Shown: positions 34,328 to 44,707, counted from the stretch's first letter. The stretch: DNA of 64,000 bases from Microbacterium sp. GCS4 (GCF_001262495.1 NZ_LGYE01000004.1:124001-188000), one strand, 5' to 3'. Translations and numbers: made by a program. The notes: generated by a model from the sequence alone, not told the origin.

Positions 34328-35443
34328 GTGAGCACACCGCCGTTCCCCGCTTCCGTGTACGCCGCCCGCCTCGACCGCGCGAGCGCGCTGGCGGCCGCGG
34401 CGGGACTCGACGCGATCGTCGTCGGACCCGGACCCGACCTGCAGTACCTCGTGGGCGTCGAGGGAGACACGATCGAGCGTCTCACCGCCCTCGTGCTCGG
34501 CCCCAGCGTCCCGCCGACCGTGGTCGTCCCGCGCATGGAGCTCGCCAAGGTGCGCAGCACCGCGGTCGGCGAGCTCGGCCTCGCGGTGTCCGACTGGGTG
34601 GACGGGGAGGACCCGTACGCGCTGGTCGCCGGGGCTCTCGGCTCGCCCGCGCGCGTCGGCGTCTCCGATGCACTGCCGGCCCTGCACGTCGTGCCGTTGG
34701 GGGAACGCCTGGGCGTGCGGATCGAGCTCGCGACCCCGGTGCTCCGCGAGGGGCGCATGATCAAGGACGCCGCGGAGATCGCCGAGCTCCGGAGGGCGGG
34801 AGCGGCCATCGACGCCGTGCACCGCCGCGTGCCGGAGTGGTTGCGCGCCGGACGCACCGAGCGCGAGGTCGCCGCCGACATCGCCGCCGCGATCGTCGAG
34901 GAAGGGCACCGCACGGTCGAGTTCGTGATCGTCGGATCCGGCCCGAACGGAGCCGACCCGCACCACGAGGTCTCGGACCGCGTGATCGAGGACGGCGACG
35001 TGGTGGTCGTCGACATCGGCGGCGCGGTCCCGAGCGGATACAACTCCGACAGCACGCGCACCTATGTCGTCGGAACTCCTGACCCACAGGCCGCCGAACG
35101 CATCGCCGTGCTCGTGCGCGCACAGCAGGCGGCGGTGGATGCTGCGCGACCCGGCGTCACCGCGCACGACGTCGATGCTGCGGCCCGCAGCGTGCTCGAG
35201 CAGGCCGGACTCGGCGACGCGTTCCTGCATCGCACGGGCCACGGCATCGGGGTGTCAGTGCACGAGGAGCCCTACATCGCGCCCGGCAACGACCTCGTGC
35301 TGCGCGAGGGGATGGCGTTCAGCATCGAGCCGGGGATCTACTTCGCGGGGGAGTGGGGCGCGCGCATCGAGGACATCGTCGTGCTCACGGCCGACGGATG
35401 CGAGCGACTGAACGTCGCCCCGCACGGCCTGACCTCGGTCTGA
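34328..35443 (+). CDS. M24 family aminopeptidase (Xaa-Pro type)
   Basis: The GTG at 34328 starts a 371-residue protein with an N-terminal creatinase-like domain and a C-terminal pita-bread metallopeptidase domain. Metal ligands are visible as VVVDIGGAVPSGYNSDSTRT (two Asp), TGHGIGVSVHEEP (His), FSIEPGIYF (Glu) and ARIEDIVVL (Glu). These enzymes remove N-terminal residues before proline in the cytoplasm. No in-frame ATG offers a better start. Confidence 0.92.
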   Translation: MSTPPFPASVYAARLDRASALAAAAGLDAIVVGPGPDLQYLVGVEGDTIERLTALVLGPSVPPTVVVPRMELAKVRSTAVGELGLAVSDWVDGEDPYALVAGALGSPARVGVSDALPALHVVPLGERLGVRIELATPVLREGRMIKDAAEIAELRRAGAAIDAVHRRVPEWLRAGRTEREVAADIAAAIVEEGHRTVEFVIVGSGPNGADPHHEVSDRVIEDGDVVVVDIGGAVPSGYNSDSTRTYVVGTPDPQAAERIAVLVRAQQAAVDAARPGVTAHDVDAAARSVLEQAGLGDAFLHRTGHGIGVSVHEEPYIAPGNDLVLREGMAFSIEPGIYFAGEWGARIEDIVVLTADGCERLNVAPHGLTSV

Positions 35444-35523
35444 GGCCGCGTCCCGCATCCGGCATCCGGCATCCCGAACCGCCCCTCCCGGTGGCCGGAA
35501 GGGGCGGATCAGGATGCCGCGGC

Positions 35524-38500
35524 TCAGGCCTCCGTGCGGATCGTCCGGCGGCGCCGGACGAGCAGCACACCACCCGCCGCGAGCAGGCCCAGCATCAGCA
35601 CGATCAGCCCGATCGGCGCGGCGCCACCCGTCCCGGCCAGCCCGTCACCGGTCGCCGCCGCGGCGGTGACCGTGAGAGCTCCCTGGGCGCTGAGCCCGGA
35701 TGTCGTGCCCTCGACCACCAGCGTGTGCTGACCGACCGGGGCGTTCGCGGGGATCGTGACGACCGTGCGGAACGCTCCGCTGCCGTCGGCCTTGACCTCA
35801 CCCAGGCGGATCGGATCGGAGAACAGCGTGATGGTGATGAGCTCACCGGCCGCGAAGCCGCGACCCGAGATCTCGATCGATCCGCCCTGCACGACCACCG
35901 ACACTCCGAGCACTAGCTCGGCCTGCAGCACCGGCGTGCTGCGCACGTCGATCGTCAGCGGGGCCGACGTCGACGGACGGAACGCGTCCGGATCCGAGGG
36001 CACGAACCGCGCCGTGTAGGTGTGCGCGCCCGAGGTCGGGATCGTGACGTCTGCCGTCGCGATCCCGGCGGAGACGTTCGCCGAGCCGACGACGACCTCG
36101 CCCTCGAGGAACTCCACCTGTCCGGCAGCGCCCGCGGGCTTGACCGTCGCGATCAGGGCGATCGCCTCTCCTGCCACGGGGTCGTCCGATCCGGCCGAGA
36201 GAGTGACCGAGGTGTTCTTCGGTGCCGTCGGGTCGCCGACGATCAGGAGCGAGGCGCGGGCCTCGACCTTCGAGACGACGCCGAGTGCCACGATCGGGTG
36301 ATCGCCGTCCACGGCGCCCGCGGGGACCGTGACGTCTCCGCTGATCGTGCCGTCGTCCTCCGCGGTCACGACCACCGGCTGCTCGGCGTCGATGCGGATC
36401 GCGACGCTCTCGCCCGGGGCGAAGCCCTCACCCGTGATCGTCACCGTCTCACCGGGGGCCGCCTGCGCGGGTGCCTGGATCGTCGGCTCGTACACCGGCA
36501 CCGGGTCGGCGACCGCGATGGTCAGCTGCGTCGCGGCCGACTTCACACCGTCATCCGCCGTGACCGTCACGGTGTACGCGCCGGCCTTCGCGTACGTGTG
36601 GGTGCCGGCGACGGCGCCGTCCTCCACGTCGACCGCGGAGACGGGTGATCCGTCGCCCCAGTTGACGACCGCGGTGGTCTCGCCCATCCCGCCGACGACC
36701 GTCGCGAGGGTGGCGTCGAACTCCTCGCCGGTGACCTGTTCGCCGACCGCGCCGGGGGTGAGGGCCAGATCCACGGCCGCCGCCCGATCGCCGTCCGAGG
36801 CGATAGCGAAGACGTGCACGCGTCCGTCGTTCAGCGAACCGGACTCCTTCGGCATCGTGAGCGACTCGACGACCTTCGGCTTCCCCTCGCCGTCCAGCGC
36901 GAGGGTGATCGGAGCCGTGGCGTAGATCGCCGTGTTCTTGACGCTCGACTCCGCTCCGGTGCCGGAGAGTCGGCCCTCCGAGATCGTGAGCACCGTGTTG
37001 CCCTTGTAGGGAGTGCCGGATGCTCCGACCCAGTCGCCGAAGCTGATCGTCACGGTCTGGGTGCTGCCGTCGGTGAAGTGCAGCACGGCATCCGAGTCTC
37101 GGTTGCTCTCGGTGGCCGTGCCGATGAACGACAACTGCGTCGCGCCGGCGCCCAGCGACACCTTGACGGTCTGTCCCTCGCCCGTGATGTTGTCGGGCGC
37201 GCCGGCCGGGATGGCAGGCAGGTCATAGGTCAGCGTCGTGCCGGGCACGGTCAGGGTCTGCCCCTGCACGAAACCGTCGGCGTTGACCTTGTCGCGGAAG
37301 TAGCCGTGCCCCTGCGAGTCGCAGTTCGCCGCGGTCACCCCGAGATCGCCGATGCAGACGTTGTTGAACGAACCGATCAGGGTCTCGTCGCGGAACACCT
37401 CGATCGTGGCGGCGGCCTGAGCCGCCGCACCGCTCGAGTCCCGCACCGTGACGACCGCCGAGTACGTGCCGGGAGCCGTGAAGGTGTGCGGGGCGCTCAC
37501 CTTCCAGCCGCCCAGCTCGTCGCGGGTGAGGGCGACGTCCGCCGCCTCGCCGCCGTCGCCGTAGTCGACCGTGACCTCGTAGCCCGCGGCCTCCGTCTCG
37601 GTGCCGACGATCGTGGCGAGAGAGCCCGTGAACTCCGTGCCGACGGCCACGCGCTGCGGCGCACCGGCGGCGATCGAGAGTCCGTCGGCCGCCGAGGCCG
37701 AGGCGAACAGCTCCACCTCGGACAGCGCGAGCGGGGCACCGGCGCTCTTCAGGCTGAGCTTGACGCTCGTGTAACCGCCCGCTCCCTGCGCCGTGAACGG
37801 CCGGGTCTGCGAGTCCCACGTGAACGTCTCGCCCTCACGGCTGTCGAACTCGGTCCAGGTCGTGCCGTCCATCGATCCGGACAGCGTCCAGCTCGACGGA
37901 GCCGCGGCTTTCGACGCGCTCGTGAGCGTGTACTGCCCGATCGACACCGGGCCGGACTGCGAGGTCCAGACCAGCTCGGCCGAGTCGCCGGCGAACGTGA
38001 CGGTCGAGTTCATGTTGTCGTCCACGAGCGAGCCGACGGGGGTGCCGCCGGCGGCGGCGAGCGCGCCACGACCGGGCTTGGTCGCGTCCACGAGTGTGGT
38101 CGGGACCTCGAGCTCCTCACCCAGGTCCTTCGCTCCCCACGTCGAGGGCGTCTCGCTCATCGTGAAGTCGATCGTTCCGCCGGCGCGCACCAGGTCGCCG
38201 TCGAAGGTCGTCTCGTCGACCGCGGTGCCGTTGATGCTGACGCCGGCGACGTAGTCGCGACCCTCCGACGCTCCGGGGGCGTTGATGACGAGGTCGGTGT
38301 CGCCGATCGACAGCGTCGCACTGTCGAACAGCGGCGTGCCGATCGTGTAGTCGCCCGAACCCACCTCGAGCGGGTAGAAGCCGAGGGCCGAGAAGACGTA
38401 CCAGGCCGAGAACTCGCCGTTGTCCTCGTCGCCCGGGTAGCCCTGGCCGATGTCGGAGCCCACGAAGAGGCGGTCCTGGATGTCGCGGATCAGCGCCTGC

Positions 38501-41500
38501 GCTCCCGAGGGGTCGCCGGCCTCGGCCAGCACGTACGGGATGTGGTGCGCGATCTGGTTCGACATGCCCAGCATCCCGAGCCGCACGTCCCGAGCCTCCC
38601 GAGCCTCGTGGATGCCGGAGTAGTCGGCCTTCTCCCGGACGGTGAGGAAGTCGTGCATGACGTCGAGCAGCTCCTGGCGCCCGCCGTAGAGGGCCGCGAG
38701 GCCGTCGACGTCGTGCGGAGCGTGGAACCCGAAGGTCCAGGCGCTCGCCTCAGTGAAGGCACCGCCCCACGCCTTCTTGTCGAACTCGGCGCCCGACGTC
38801 CAGGAGCCGTCGGCGTTGCGCGAGGTGAAGGTGCCGGCTGCGGGGTTGAACATCTCGACGTAGTGCTCGGCACGCGCCTCGAAGTAGGTCGCCTCCTCCT
38901 TCAGCTGCTCGACGCGGTCGGCCGGGGTGTTCGGGTCCTCGGAGAGCTTCTTCGCCATCTCGGCGATGCCGAAGTCGTTGATGTAGCCCTCGAGCCCCCA
39001 GGAGGCGCTCTCGTGCGTCGTGGCTTCGGTGTACCCGAGGAAGATCGACTGGGCGAGGCCCTTACGACCGACGGCGTTGGATGCCGGGAGCACGGTCGCG
39101 TTCTTGACGGCCGCGTCATACGCCTCGAGCGCGGTGTCGGTGTCGAGCGCCCCGGCGAGGTACGCGTCGGCGAAGGCGACGTCGGAGCTGGTGCCGGTCA
39201 TGAGGTCGGCGTACCCGGGGGAGGACCACCGGGCGACCCATCCGCCGTCGCGGTACTGCTGCACGAAGCCGTCGACGAGCTCTTCGGTCACGTCCGGGTA
39301 GAGCAGGGAGTACAGCGGCCACGCCGTGCGGTAGGTGTCCCAGAACCCGTTGTTCACGTAGACCTTGCCGTCGACGATCTTCGCGTTCGTGCGGGTGTCG
39401 CTCGCGGCGCCGGTGGTCGCGGAGACGGGGCTCGCGTACTGGTAGACGGGGTTGTCCTCAGAGCCCGTGTTCTCGAACTGCGAGTTCGGGTAGAGGTTCA
39501 GCCGGTACAGGCTCGAGTAGAGCGTGACGAGCTGCGTGTCGGTCGCGCCCTTGACGTCGTGGACGACGCCGAGCCGCTCGTTCCAGGCCTCGCGGACCGC
39601 GGCGTGCGCATCCTCGAACGAGACGCCCTGCAGCTCGAAGTCGTGGTTCTTCTTCGCCTGGTCCTGCGAGATGAACGACGACGACAGTCGCAGCTCGACG
39701 GTCTTGTCGCCGCTCGTGTCGAAGGCCGCGTAGCGCGCGGTGCCGTTGCGGTCGCCCTGCGTGGTCGCGCCCGCGGTGAGGGGGGCCTGGTCGAACGTGC
39801 CGTAGACGAACATGCGCGTGCGTCCCGGCCAGCCGGAGCCGCCGTCGACCCAGCCCGAAACCGTCTCGCCGCTGATCTGCAGCTTGGAGGAGTTCACGAG
39901 CTGGTCGACGAGGATCGAGCTCGTGTCGCCTGTGAACTCGAAGCGGTAGATCGCGCCGTGGTCGGTGGCGGTCACCGACGTCTGGATGCCGTTGTCGAAC
40001 TCGACGCTGTAGATGTCGGGCCGCGCGGTCTCGTTCTCGTGGTGGAACGCGAGCTTGCGGTCGTTGAGCGACGAGGTGGGGTTGCCGTTCGCGGCCGGGA
40101 GCACGGCGATCTGGTTGCGGTCGCCCATCCAGATGCTCGGCTGGTGCGAGAATCCGATGCCGTTCAGCGCGGGGAGGTTCTGCGCGTTGTTGGCCCGCTG
40201 GTACTGGTAGATCGTGCCGACGTTGTCGGCGTTCGTCATCGGGGTGATGAAGTTGAAGCCGTTCGGCCAGGCGGTCGCCGGCAGGTTGTTGCCGCGCGAG
40301 AATCCGCCGGTGGAGTTCGTGCCGCGGCGCGTGTCGACGTACGACACGAGGCCGTCGGTGGTGTCGAGCTGCGCAGCTGCGCCGATCTCGACGTCGTCGA
40401 GCCAGCCGCTGAAGGCTGTGGCTGCGGTGGGCGTCTCGATGCCCTTCACATCGGATCCGGGGTGGTCGTAGGTGAAGAGGATGTCGCTCACGGTACGGCC
40501 GGCGAAGGCACCGAGGTCGACGGTGACCTTGTTCCACTGGTTCGGCCAGAGGACGTTGGCCTGGCCCTGCTGGCGGGCGTTCGCGCCGTAGCCGTAGGAG
40601 TCGACCGCGCCGCTCGTGGAAAGTCGCGTGCCGTCGTCGAAGGTGAGGTCGACCGCGACGAAGGTGGCCGCGTACGTCTGCTCGCCGTCGAGCACGGGGA
40701 AGACGAGGTACGAGAGCTCGCTGTCGTCAGCGACGTCGACCGCGACGTCGTCGTACAGCACCGTGGTCGAGGAGGCGGGGCCTGCGTCGAGGTGGCGGCC
40801 GACATACTGCAGGGCCTTGGTGCCGGTGAAGCCGACCCCGGTCTTCGCCGTGTCCGAGCTGGTCGGACCGCTGCCGATCTGCAGCATGAGGTCGGCGGGC
40901 TCGGGCGTCGCGCCCTCGACGGCGATGGGCTCCCATCCGGCGAGCTGCACGATGTTCTTGCTGGGGGTGCGCGTGGCGAGCACCTCCAGGCGGTAGTAGA
41001 GGTACTCGGCGCTGGGGTCTGCGAGCGTGAACGACCGCGTCTGCCCCCGGCCGGTGAAGAGCTCGCCGCTGCGCTCGTCGACGGTCACCCAGTCCGTGCC
41101 GTCGTTCGAACCCTGGATGCGGAAGTCCTTGGGGTCGCGATCGGGCTCGTCGTTGCCGGAGGTGAGTGTGTAGCTGCTCATGGGCTGCGCCTCGGCGAGC
41201 TGGTACTGCAGCCAGCCCGTGTTCGCGAAGGCGAGCCACTTGGTCGCGGCGTTGCCGTCGGCCGCGAAGGCGGCGGCCTCGCCGGGGGTGTTCTGGGCGG
41301 ATGCCGTCACGGCCGTCACTCCTCCGAGCACGCTTCCCGGTGCGAAGCGGCTGCCCGTGACGTTGATCGCATCTCCGGTGCCGGTGAGCACGGGGGCGGC
41401 GTCGGCGGTCTCGAAGGACGAGGCGAAGGCGGTGACGCCGGCGGCGGTCGCCGACATCGGCGTCAGCATGGCCAGGCCCACGGTCACCGCGACCCCGGCG

Positions 41501-41553
41501 GCTGCCCAGGATCGTCGGGTGGATCGTGCGTTCCTCGGGGTGGGGACCCTCAT
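35524..41553 (-). CDS. Giant cell-wall-anchored GH92 alpha-mannosidase
   Basis: The 2009-residue precursor starts at ATG 41553 (AGAGGA upstream) with a signal peptide (GVAVTVGLAMLTPMSATAAG). Next come an F5/8C-type carbohydrate-binding region (NTGWLQYQLAEAQPMSSYTL) and a jelly-roll stretch. The GH92 catalytic region follows, with DTRRGTNSTGGFSRGNNLPA, GFSHQPSIWMGDRNQ, NNGFWDTYRTAWPLYSLLYP and SDIGQGYPGDEDNGEFSAWY. The C-terminal half has further F5/8C and PKD/Ig-like domains. The end is GDGLAGTGG, a hydrophobic stretch and RRRR, an LAXTG sorting signal for a class E sortase such as that at 27881-28675. GH92 enzymes trim alpha-1,2-, 1,3- or 1,6-mannose from glycans. A divergent LacI regulator and operator sit at its 5' end. 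Confidence 0.93.
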   Translation of the reverse strand: MRVPTPRNARSTRRSWAAAGVAVTVGLAMLTPMSATAAGVTAFASSFETADAAPVLTGTGDAINVTGSRFAPGSVLGGVTAVTASAQNTPGEAAAFAADGNAATKWLAFANTGWLQYQLAEAQPMSSYTLTSGNDEPDRDPKDFRIQGSNDGTDWVTVDERSGELFTGRGQTRSFTLADPSAEYLYYRLEVLATRTPSKNIVQLAGWEPIAVEGATPEPADLMLQIGSGPTSSDTAKTGVGFTGTKALQYVGRHLDAGPASSTTVLYDDVAVDVADDSELSYLVFPVLDGEQTYAATFVAVDLTFDDGTRLSTSGAVDSYGYGANARQQGQANVLWPNQWNKVTVDLGAFAGRTVSDILFTYDHPGSDVKGIETPTAATAFSGWLDDVEIGAAAQLDTTDGLVSYVDTRRGTNSTGGFSRGNNLPATAWPNGFNFITPMTNADNVGTIYQYQRANNAQNLPALNGIGFSHQPSIWMGDRNQIAVLPAANGNPTSSLNDRKLAFHHENETARPDIYSVEFDNGIQTSVTATDHGAIYRFEFTGDTSSILVDQLVNSSKLQISGETVSGWVDGGSGWPGRTRMFVYGTFDQAPLTAGATTQGDRNGTARYAAFDTSGDKTVELRLSSSFISQDQAKKNHDFELQGVSFEDAHAAVREAWNERLGVVHDVKGATDTQLVTLYSSLYRLNLYPNSQFENTGSEDNPVYQYASPVSATTGAASDTRTNAKIVDGKVYVNNGFWDTYRTAWPLYSLLYPDVTEELVDGFVQQYRDGGWVARWSSPGYADLMTGTSSDVAFADAYLAGALDTDTALEAYDAAVKNATVLPASNAVGRKGLAQSIFLGYTEATTHESASWGLEGYINDFGIAEMAKKLSEDPNTPADRVEQLKEEATYFEARAEHYVEMFNPAAGTFTSRNADGSWTSGAEFDKKAWGGAFTEASAWTFGFHAPHDVDGLAALYGGRQELLDVMHDFLTVREKADYSGIHEAREARDVRLGMLGMSNQIAHHIPYVLAEAGDPSGAQALIRDIQDRLFVGSDIGQGYPGDEDNGEFSAWYVFSALGFYPLEVGSGDYTIGTPLFDSATLSIGDTDLVINAPGASEGRDYVAGVSINGTAVDETTFDGDLVRAGGTIDFTMSETPSTWGAKDLGEELEVPTTLVDATKPGRGALAAAGGTPVGSLVDDNMNSTVTFAGDSAELVWTSQSGPVSIGQYTLTSASKAAAPSSWTLSGSMDGTTWTEFDSREGETFTWDSQTRPFTAQGAGGYTSVKLSLKSAGAPLALSEVELFASASAADGLSIAAGAPQRVAVGTEFTGSLATIVGTETEAAGYEVTVDYGDGGEAADVALTRDELGGWKVSAPHTFTAPGTYSAVVTVRDSSGAAAQAAATIEVFRDETLIGSFNNVCIGDLGVTAANCDSQGHGYFRDKVNADGFVQGQTLTVPGTTLTYDLPAIPAGAPDNITGEGQTVKVSLGAGATQLSFIGTATESNRDSDAVLHFTDGSTQTVTISFGDWVGASGTPYKGNTVLTISEGRLSGTGAESSVKNTAIYATAPITLALDGEGKPKVVESLTMPKESGSLNDGRVHVFAIASDGDRAAAVDLALTPGAVGEQVTGEEFDATLATVVGGMGETTAVVNWGDGSPVSAVDVEDGAVAGTHTYAKAGAYTVTVTADDGVKSAATQLTIAVADPVPVYEPTIQAPAQAAPGETVTITGEGFAPGESVAIRIDAEQPVVVTAEDDGTISGDVTVPAGAVDGDHPIVALGVVSKVEARASLLIVGDPTAPKNTSVTLSAGSDDPVAGEAIALIATVKPAGAAGQVEFLEGEVVVGSANVSAGIATADVTIPTSGAHTYTARFVPSDPDAFRPSTSAPLTIDVRSTPVLQAELVLGVSVVVQGGSIEISGRGFAAGELITITLFSDPIRLGEVKADGSGAFRTVVTIPANAPVGQHTLVVEGTTSGLSAQGALTVTAAAATGDGLAGTGGAAPIGLIVLMLGLLAAGGVLLVRRRRTIRTEA

Positions 41554-41593
41554 GGTCGTTCCTCTCACTCCACTGCGTCGTGGTGGTCTGGGT

Positions 41594-41611
41594 TATGACA
41601 TCGCTGTCATA
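41594..41611. promoter_or_regulatory. LacI-type operator between GH92 and LacI genes
   Basis: TATGACATCGCTGTCATA is an 18-base dyad with a central CG and eight of nine arm positions matching. It lies 41 bases before the GH92 start and 105 bases before the divergent LacI gene. Confidence 0.75.
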
Positions 41612-41715
41612 TGCTGAGGACGCTACCACAGGGGTGTCGCCGCGGGGAAGGACGGATCACGAAGACGCACCCGTCATAATGGGCTATCCGCCCGCGAGGG
41701 CCACGAAGGGGATCC

Positions 41716-42726
41716 ATGTCTCGACCAGAAGTCGGCGCCACCACAGCGCGCCCCACGCTCGCCCAGGTCGCCGCCCGCGCCGGCGTGAGCCTCAAGACGG
41801 CGTCGCGGGCTCTCGGTGGAGAGTCCTATGTGAGCGAGAAGACCCTCGCGAGCGTTCTCGAGGCCGCGGCCGCGCTCGACTACCAGCGCAACGCCGCGGC
41901 GAGCCTGCTCGCGAGCGGACGCCTCGCCGACTCGATCGGCCTCATCACGGGCGACGTCACCAACCCCTTCTACTCCGCCCTCGCACAGGCCATCGAGGAC
42001 GAGATCCGCCCCCGGGGCATGCACCTCTCCGTCGCGAACTCCCGAGAGTCCGCGGAGCACGAGCAGCTCGTCGCCCGCGATCTCGCGGATCGACAGACCA
42101 CCGCCGTCATCACGGTGTCGGCCATGACGGACCACAGCGGCTACGCACAGCTCCAGGCCCGCGGCATCCCCGTCGTGTTCGTCGACCGTCCGGCCGAGAA
42201 CCTCGCCGCCGATTCGGCGGTCTTCGACAACCTCGAGGGCGGACGCCTCGCCGCGCGGCATCTGATCGACGCCGGGCACCGCCGCATCGCGTTCATCGGC
42301 GACTACGCCTGGCTGCCCACCTACCGACAGCGCCTCGCCGGCATGGGGGAGGTGCTCGACGAGGTCGACTCCGACTGGCGCGACCTGCTGCGCACGGACG
42401 CGCACGACGTGGCCTCCTCGCGGACCTGCATGCGGGGTCTGCTCGCCCTCGACGCACCGCCCACGGCCGTGGTGGCCGGGAACAACCGCATCCTGCTCGG
42501 CGTGATGGAAGAGGTCGCGGGAAAAGCGCATGCTCCCGCCGTGATCGGCTTCGACGACCCGGAATGGGCGCGGGTGCTGGGCGTCAGCGTCGTCTCGGGC
42601 GACGTCGAGGCCCTCGGTCGCCAGGCCGCGCGCCTCGCGGTCGCGCGCCTCGGCGATCGCACCCGCCCCGTCGAGACGGTCACGGTGCCCATGCGCCTGA
42701 TCGCCCGTCGATCGACGACCGGCTGA
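41716..42726 (+). CDS. LacI-family regulator of the GH92 gene
   Basis: The 336-residue protein has an N-terminal HTH (TLAQVAARAGVSLKTASRAL) and hinge, and a sugar-sensing domain (DSIGLITGDVTNPFYSALAQ; AVIGFDDPEWARVLGVSVVS). It is transcribed divergently from GH92 with a dyad operator between them, so it probably represses the mannosidase until a mannose-containing inducer is present. The sugar is an inference from the neighbour. Confidence 0.92.
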   Translation: MSRPEVGATTARPTLAQVAARAGVSLKTASRALGGESYVSEKTLASVLEAAAALDYQRNAAASLLASGRLADSIGLITGDVTNPFYSALAQAIEDEIRPRGMHLSVANSRESAEHEQLVARDLADRQTTAVITVSAMTDHSGYAQLQARGIPVVFVDRPAENLAADSAVFDNLEGGRLAARHLIDAGHRRIAFIGDYAWLPTYRQRLAGMGEVLDEVDSDWRDLLRTDAHDVASSRTCMRGLLALDAPPTAVVAGNNRILLGVMEEVAGKAHAPAVIGFDDPEWARVLGVSVVSGDVEALGRQAARLAVARLGDRTRPVETVTVPMRLIARRSTTG

Positions 42727-42925
42727 TCCCAGACCCTCCGCGCCGTCGACGCCGCCCAGGGCTGCGACGGCCTCCTCGGGCGAAACAAGATCCGCCATCG
42801 AGACGGCATGGACCGACGAGATCGCGACCCGCGAGACCACACGCTCCGCGGCGAGCGCCGTCAGGCGCCCGGTCGCCTCCGACTGGCCGCAACCCGCCGC
42901 GACGCGCTGCCGCCCCGTGCTCCGA

Positions 42926-43654
42926 TCACGCGCGACGTGAGCTGACCCGCACGAGCTGGTTCTCCCGCGCGGCTCCCCGTCGGTGCACCGCGCGCAGGAG
43001 CCCGGTCAGCTGCGCCCGCGCGACGGCCGGGTGCTCGGGATGCCATTGCACCCCGAGGAACGGCAGCGACTCGTGGGCGATGGCCTCGATCACCCCATCG
43101 TCGGAGTGCAGCACGGCGTGCAGCCCACGCCCCAGCTCGTCGACCGCCTGATGGTGCATGCACAGCGCAGGGGGCTGCAGTCCGGGAGCGAGCGTCGCGA
43201 CGCCGGGGACCGCCGTCGCGACGAAGGGGTCAGCCCCGCCACCCCGATGCCCCGACACGTGCTGGCGCAGCGTCCCACCCAGCGCGACGTTCAGCAGCTG
43301 ATGCCCGCGGCAGATGCCCAGCAGAGGACGGCGCTGGCTCACCGCATCCATGATCACGGCGATCTGCATGCGGTCGGCGCGACGCTCGTAGGGCGTGCGG
43401 GTGGGTCGGTGATCGCCCTGTCCGTAGAGGGACGGGTCGATGTCGTCCCCGTCCAACAGCACCACCATATCGGCCTCGCGAGACGCCCGACGCAGGGAGT
43501 GCTCGGGGTCGGATGCGGCCGCGTGCAGCGACGCGGTCCATCCCATGTCCTGAACAGCCGAGACCGCTGAGGCGTTGAGCGCATCGAGGAGGCGCTGGTA
43601 CTCCGCACCCGCGCGGGATCGTCGGGTGCGGACGTGGAACAGCGCGGCGTGCAT
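42926..43654 (-). CDS. Class I glutamine amidotransferase-like hydrolase (peptidase C26 / PuuD type)
   Basis: The 242-residue protein from ATG 43654 has LDGDDIDPSLYG, the nucleophile Cys in LLGICRGHQLLNVALGG and the His-Glu pair in LGVQWHPEHPA. Together these fit gamma-glutamyl-GABA hydrolases and related C26 peptidases. It is divergent from the LysR gene at 43775, its probable regulator. The N-terminus is uncertain; the frame stays open upstream. Confidence 0.83.
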   Translation of the reverse strand: MHAALFHVRTRRSRAGAEYQRLLDALNASAVSAVQDMGWTASLHAAASDPEHSLRRASREADMVVLLDGDDIDPSLYGQGDHRPTRTPYERRADRMQIAVIMDAVSQRRPLLGICRGHQLLNVALGGTLRQHVSGHRGGGADPFVATAVPGVATLAPGLQPPALCMHHQAVDELGRGLHAVLHSDDGVIEAIAHESLPFLGVQWHPEHPAVARAQLTGLLRAVHRRGAARENQLVRVSSRRA

Positions 43655-43774
43655 GAGACCAGACAACCCGCGCGACAACCCCTGGTCAAATACGTTTTTC
43701 GCCGCGAATTGATAGCGTTTCGCTCGCAATGCGCCCGTAACGCCGCGGTAATACCGGGCACGTATCGTGCCGTC

Positions 43775-44686
43775 ATGGAACTCCGTCAGCTGCGCTACTT
43801 CATGGCGGTCGCCGACGAGCTCCACTTCGGCCGCGCGGCGCAGCGCCTGCACATGTCGCAGCCCCCGCTGAGCGTGCAGGTCGGGCGTTTGGAACGCGAG
43901 GTCGGCCTCCCCCTGTTCGAGCGCAGCACCCGCCGGGTGTCACTCACCCCGGCCGGACGTCATCTGCAGGCCCGCGCCCGTCGGATACTCGACGAGGTGG
44001 ATGCCGTGCGCGCCGAGATGCGCGACTACGTCGACGGTCTCGCCGGACAGCTCACAGCGGGATTCGTGAGCTCGGCGAACTACACCGTGCTCCCCGAGGT
44101 CGTGCGTCTGTTCCGGGCCCGCCGCGATCGCGTGAACCTGACTCTTCTACCGCTCACCTCGGGTGAGCAGCTCGACCGGCTGCGCGACGGGTCGATCGAC
44201 GTCGGGATCGTGCGCGACGAATTCCCGGATGCCGGCTCGTCGCCGTCGCGCCTGCTCACGGAGGTCGTGTTCGAGGAGCGCCTGGTGCTCTGCCTCCCCG
44301 TCGGCCACCCGCTCGCCCGACGCGCCGAGGTCTCTGTGTCGGAAGCCGCGTCGGTGCCGATGATCGCCTACCCGCGCGCACTCATGCCCGGATTCGTCGA
44401 CCGGGTGCGCGAGGTGCTCGGACAGGACGGCGGCGGGGTCCAGATCGTCGAGGAGGTCGCGCATCAGGAGACCGCACTCGGTTTCGTCGCGGCCGGCGTG
44501 GGCGGCAGCATCCTGCCCGAGTCCGTGCGCCAGCTCGCGCCGCCCTCGATCGCCGTGGTGCCGCTGGCGGGTTCGCCGACGACGCGGCTGGTGGCGGCAC
44601 GGCGGATGCGGCCCGACGACGACGCGCTCACCGCGGCCTTCGTCGCCTGTCTGCACGACGCGGCATCCTCCCTCGCACCGCTCTGA
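43775..44686 (+). CDS. LysR-family transcriptional regulator
   Basis: The 303-residue protein begins MELRQLRYFMAVADELHFGR with the LysR winged HTH (AAQRLHMSQPPLSVQVGRLE) and has a two-lobed effector domain. It is divergent from the C26 amidotransferase gene with a 120-base gap, the usual geometry for a LysR regulator and its target. The effector is unknown. Confidence 0.92.
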   Translation: MELRQLRYFMAVADELHFGRAAQRLHMSQPPLSVQVGRLEREVGLPLFERSTRRVSLTPAGRHLQARARRILDEVDAVRAEMRDYVDGLAGQLTAGFVSSANYTVLPEVVRLFRARRDRVNLTLLPLTSGEQLDRLRDGSIDVGIVRDEFPDAGSSPSRLLTEVVFEERLVLCLPVGHPLARRAEVSVSEAASVPMIAYPRALMPGFVDRVREVLGQDGGGVQIVEEVAHQETALGFVAAGVGGSILPESVRQLAPPSIAVVPLAGSPTTRLVAARRMRPDDDALTAAFVACLHDAASSLAPL

Positions 44687-44707
44687 CATCCGGGGCGCAC
44701 GAGTTGT

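Noticed and set aside
36814..41598. 1594-codon open frame antisense to the GH92 gene
   Set aside because: It is an artefact of high-GC codon bias opposite a confidently identified gene and contains no motifs.
42727..42925. Possible short reverse-strand coding remnant between the LacI and C26 genes
   Set aside because: The frame looks protein-like for about 40 codons but overlaps the LacI gene in antisense and has no start or family match.
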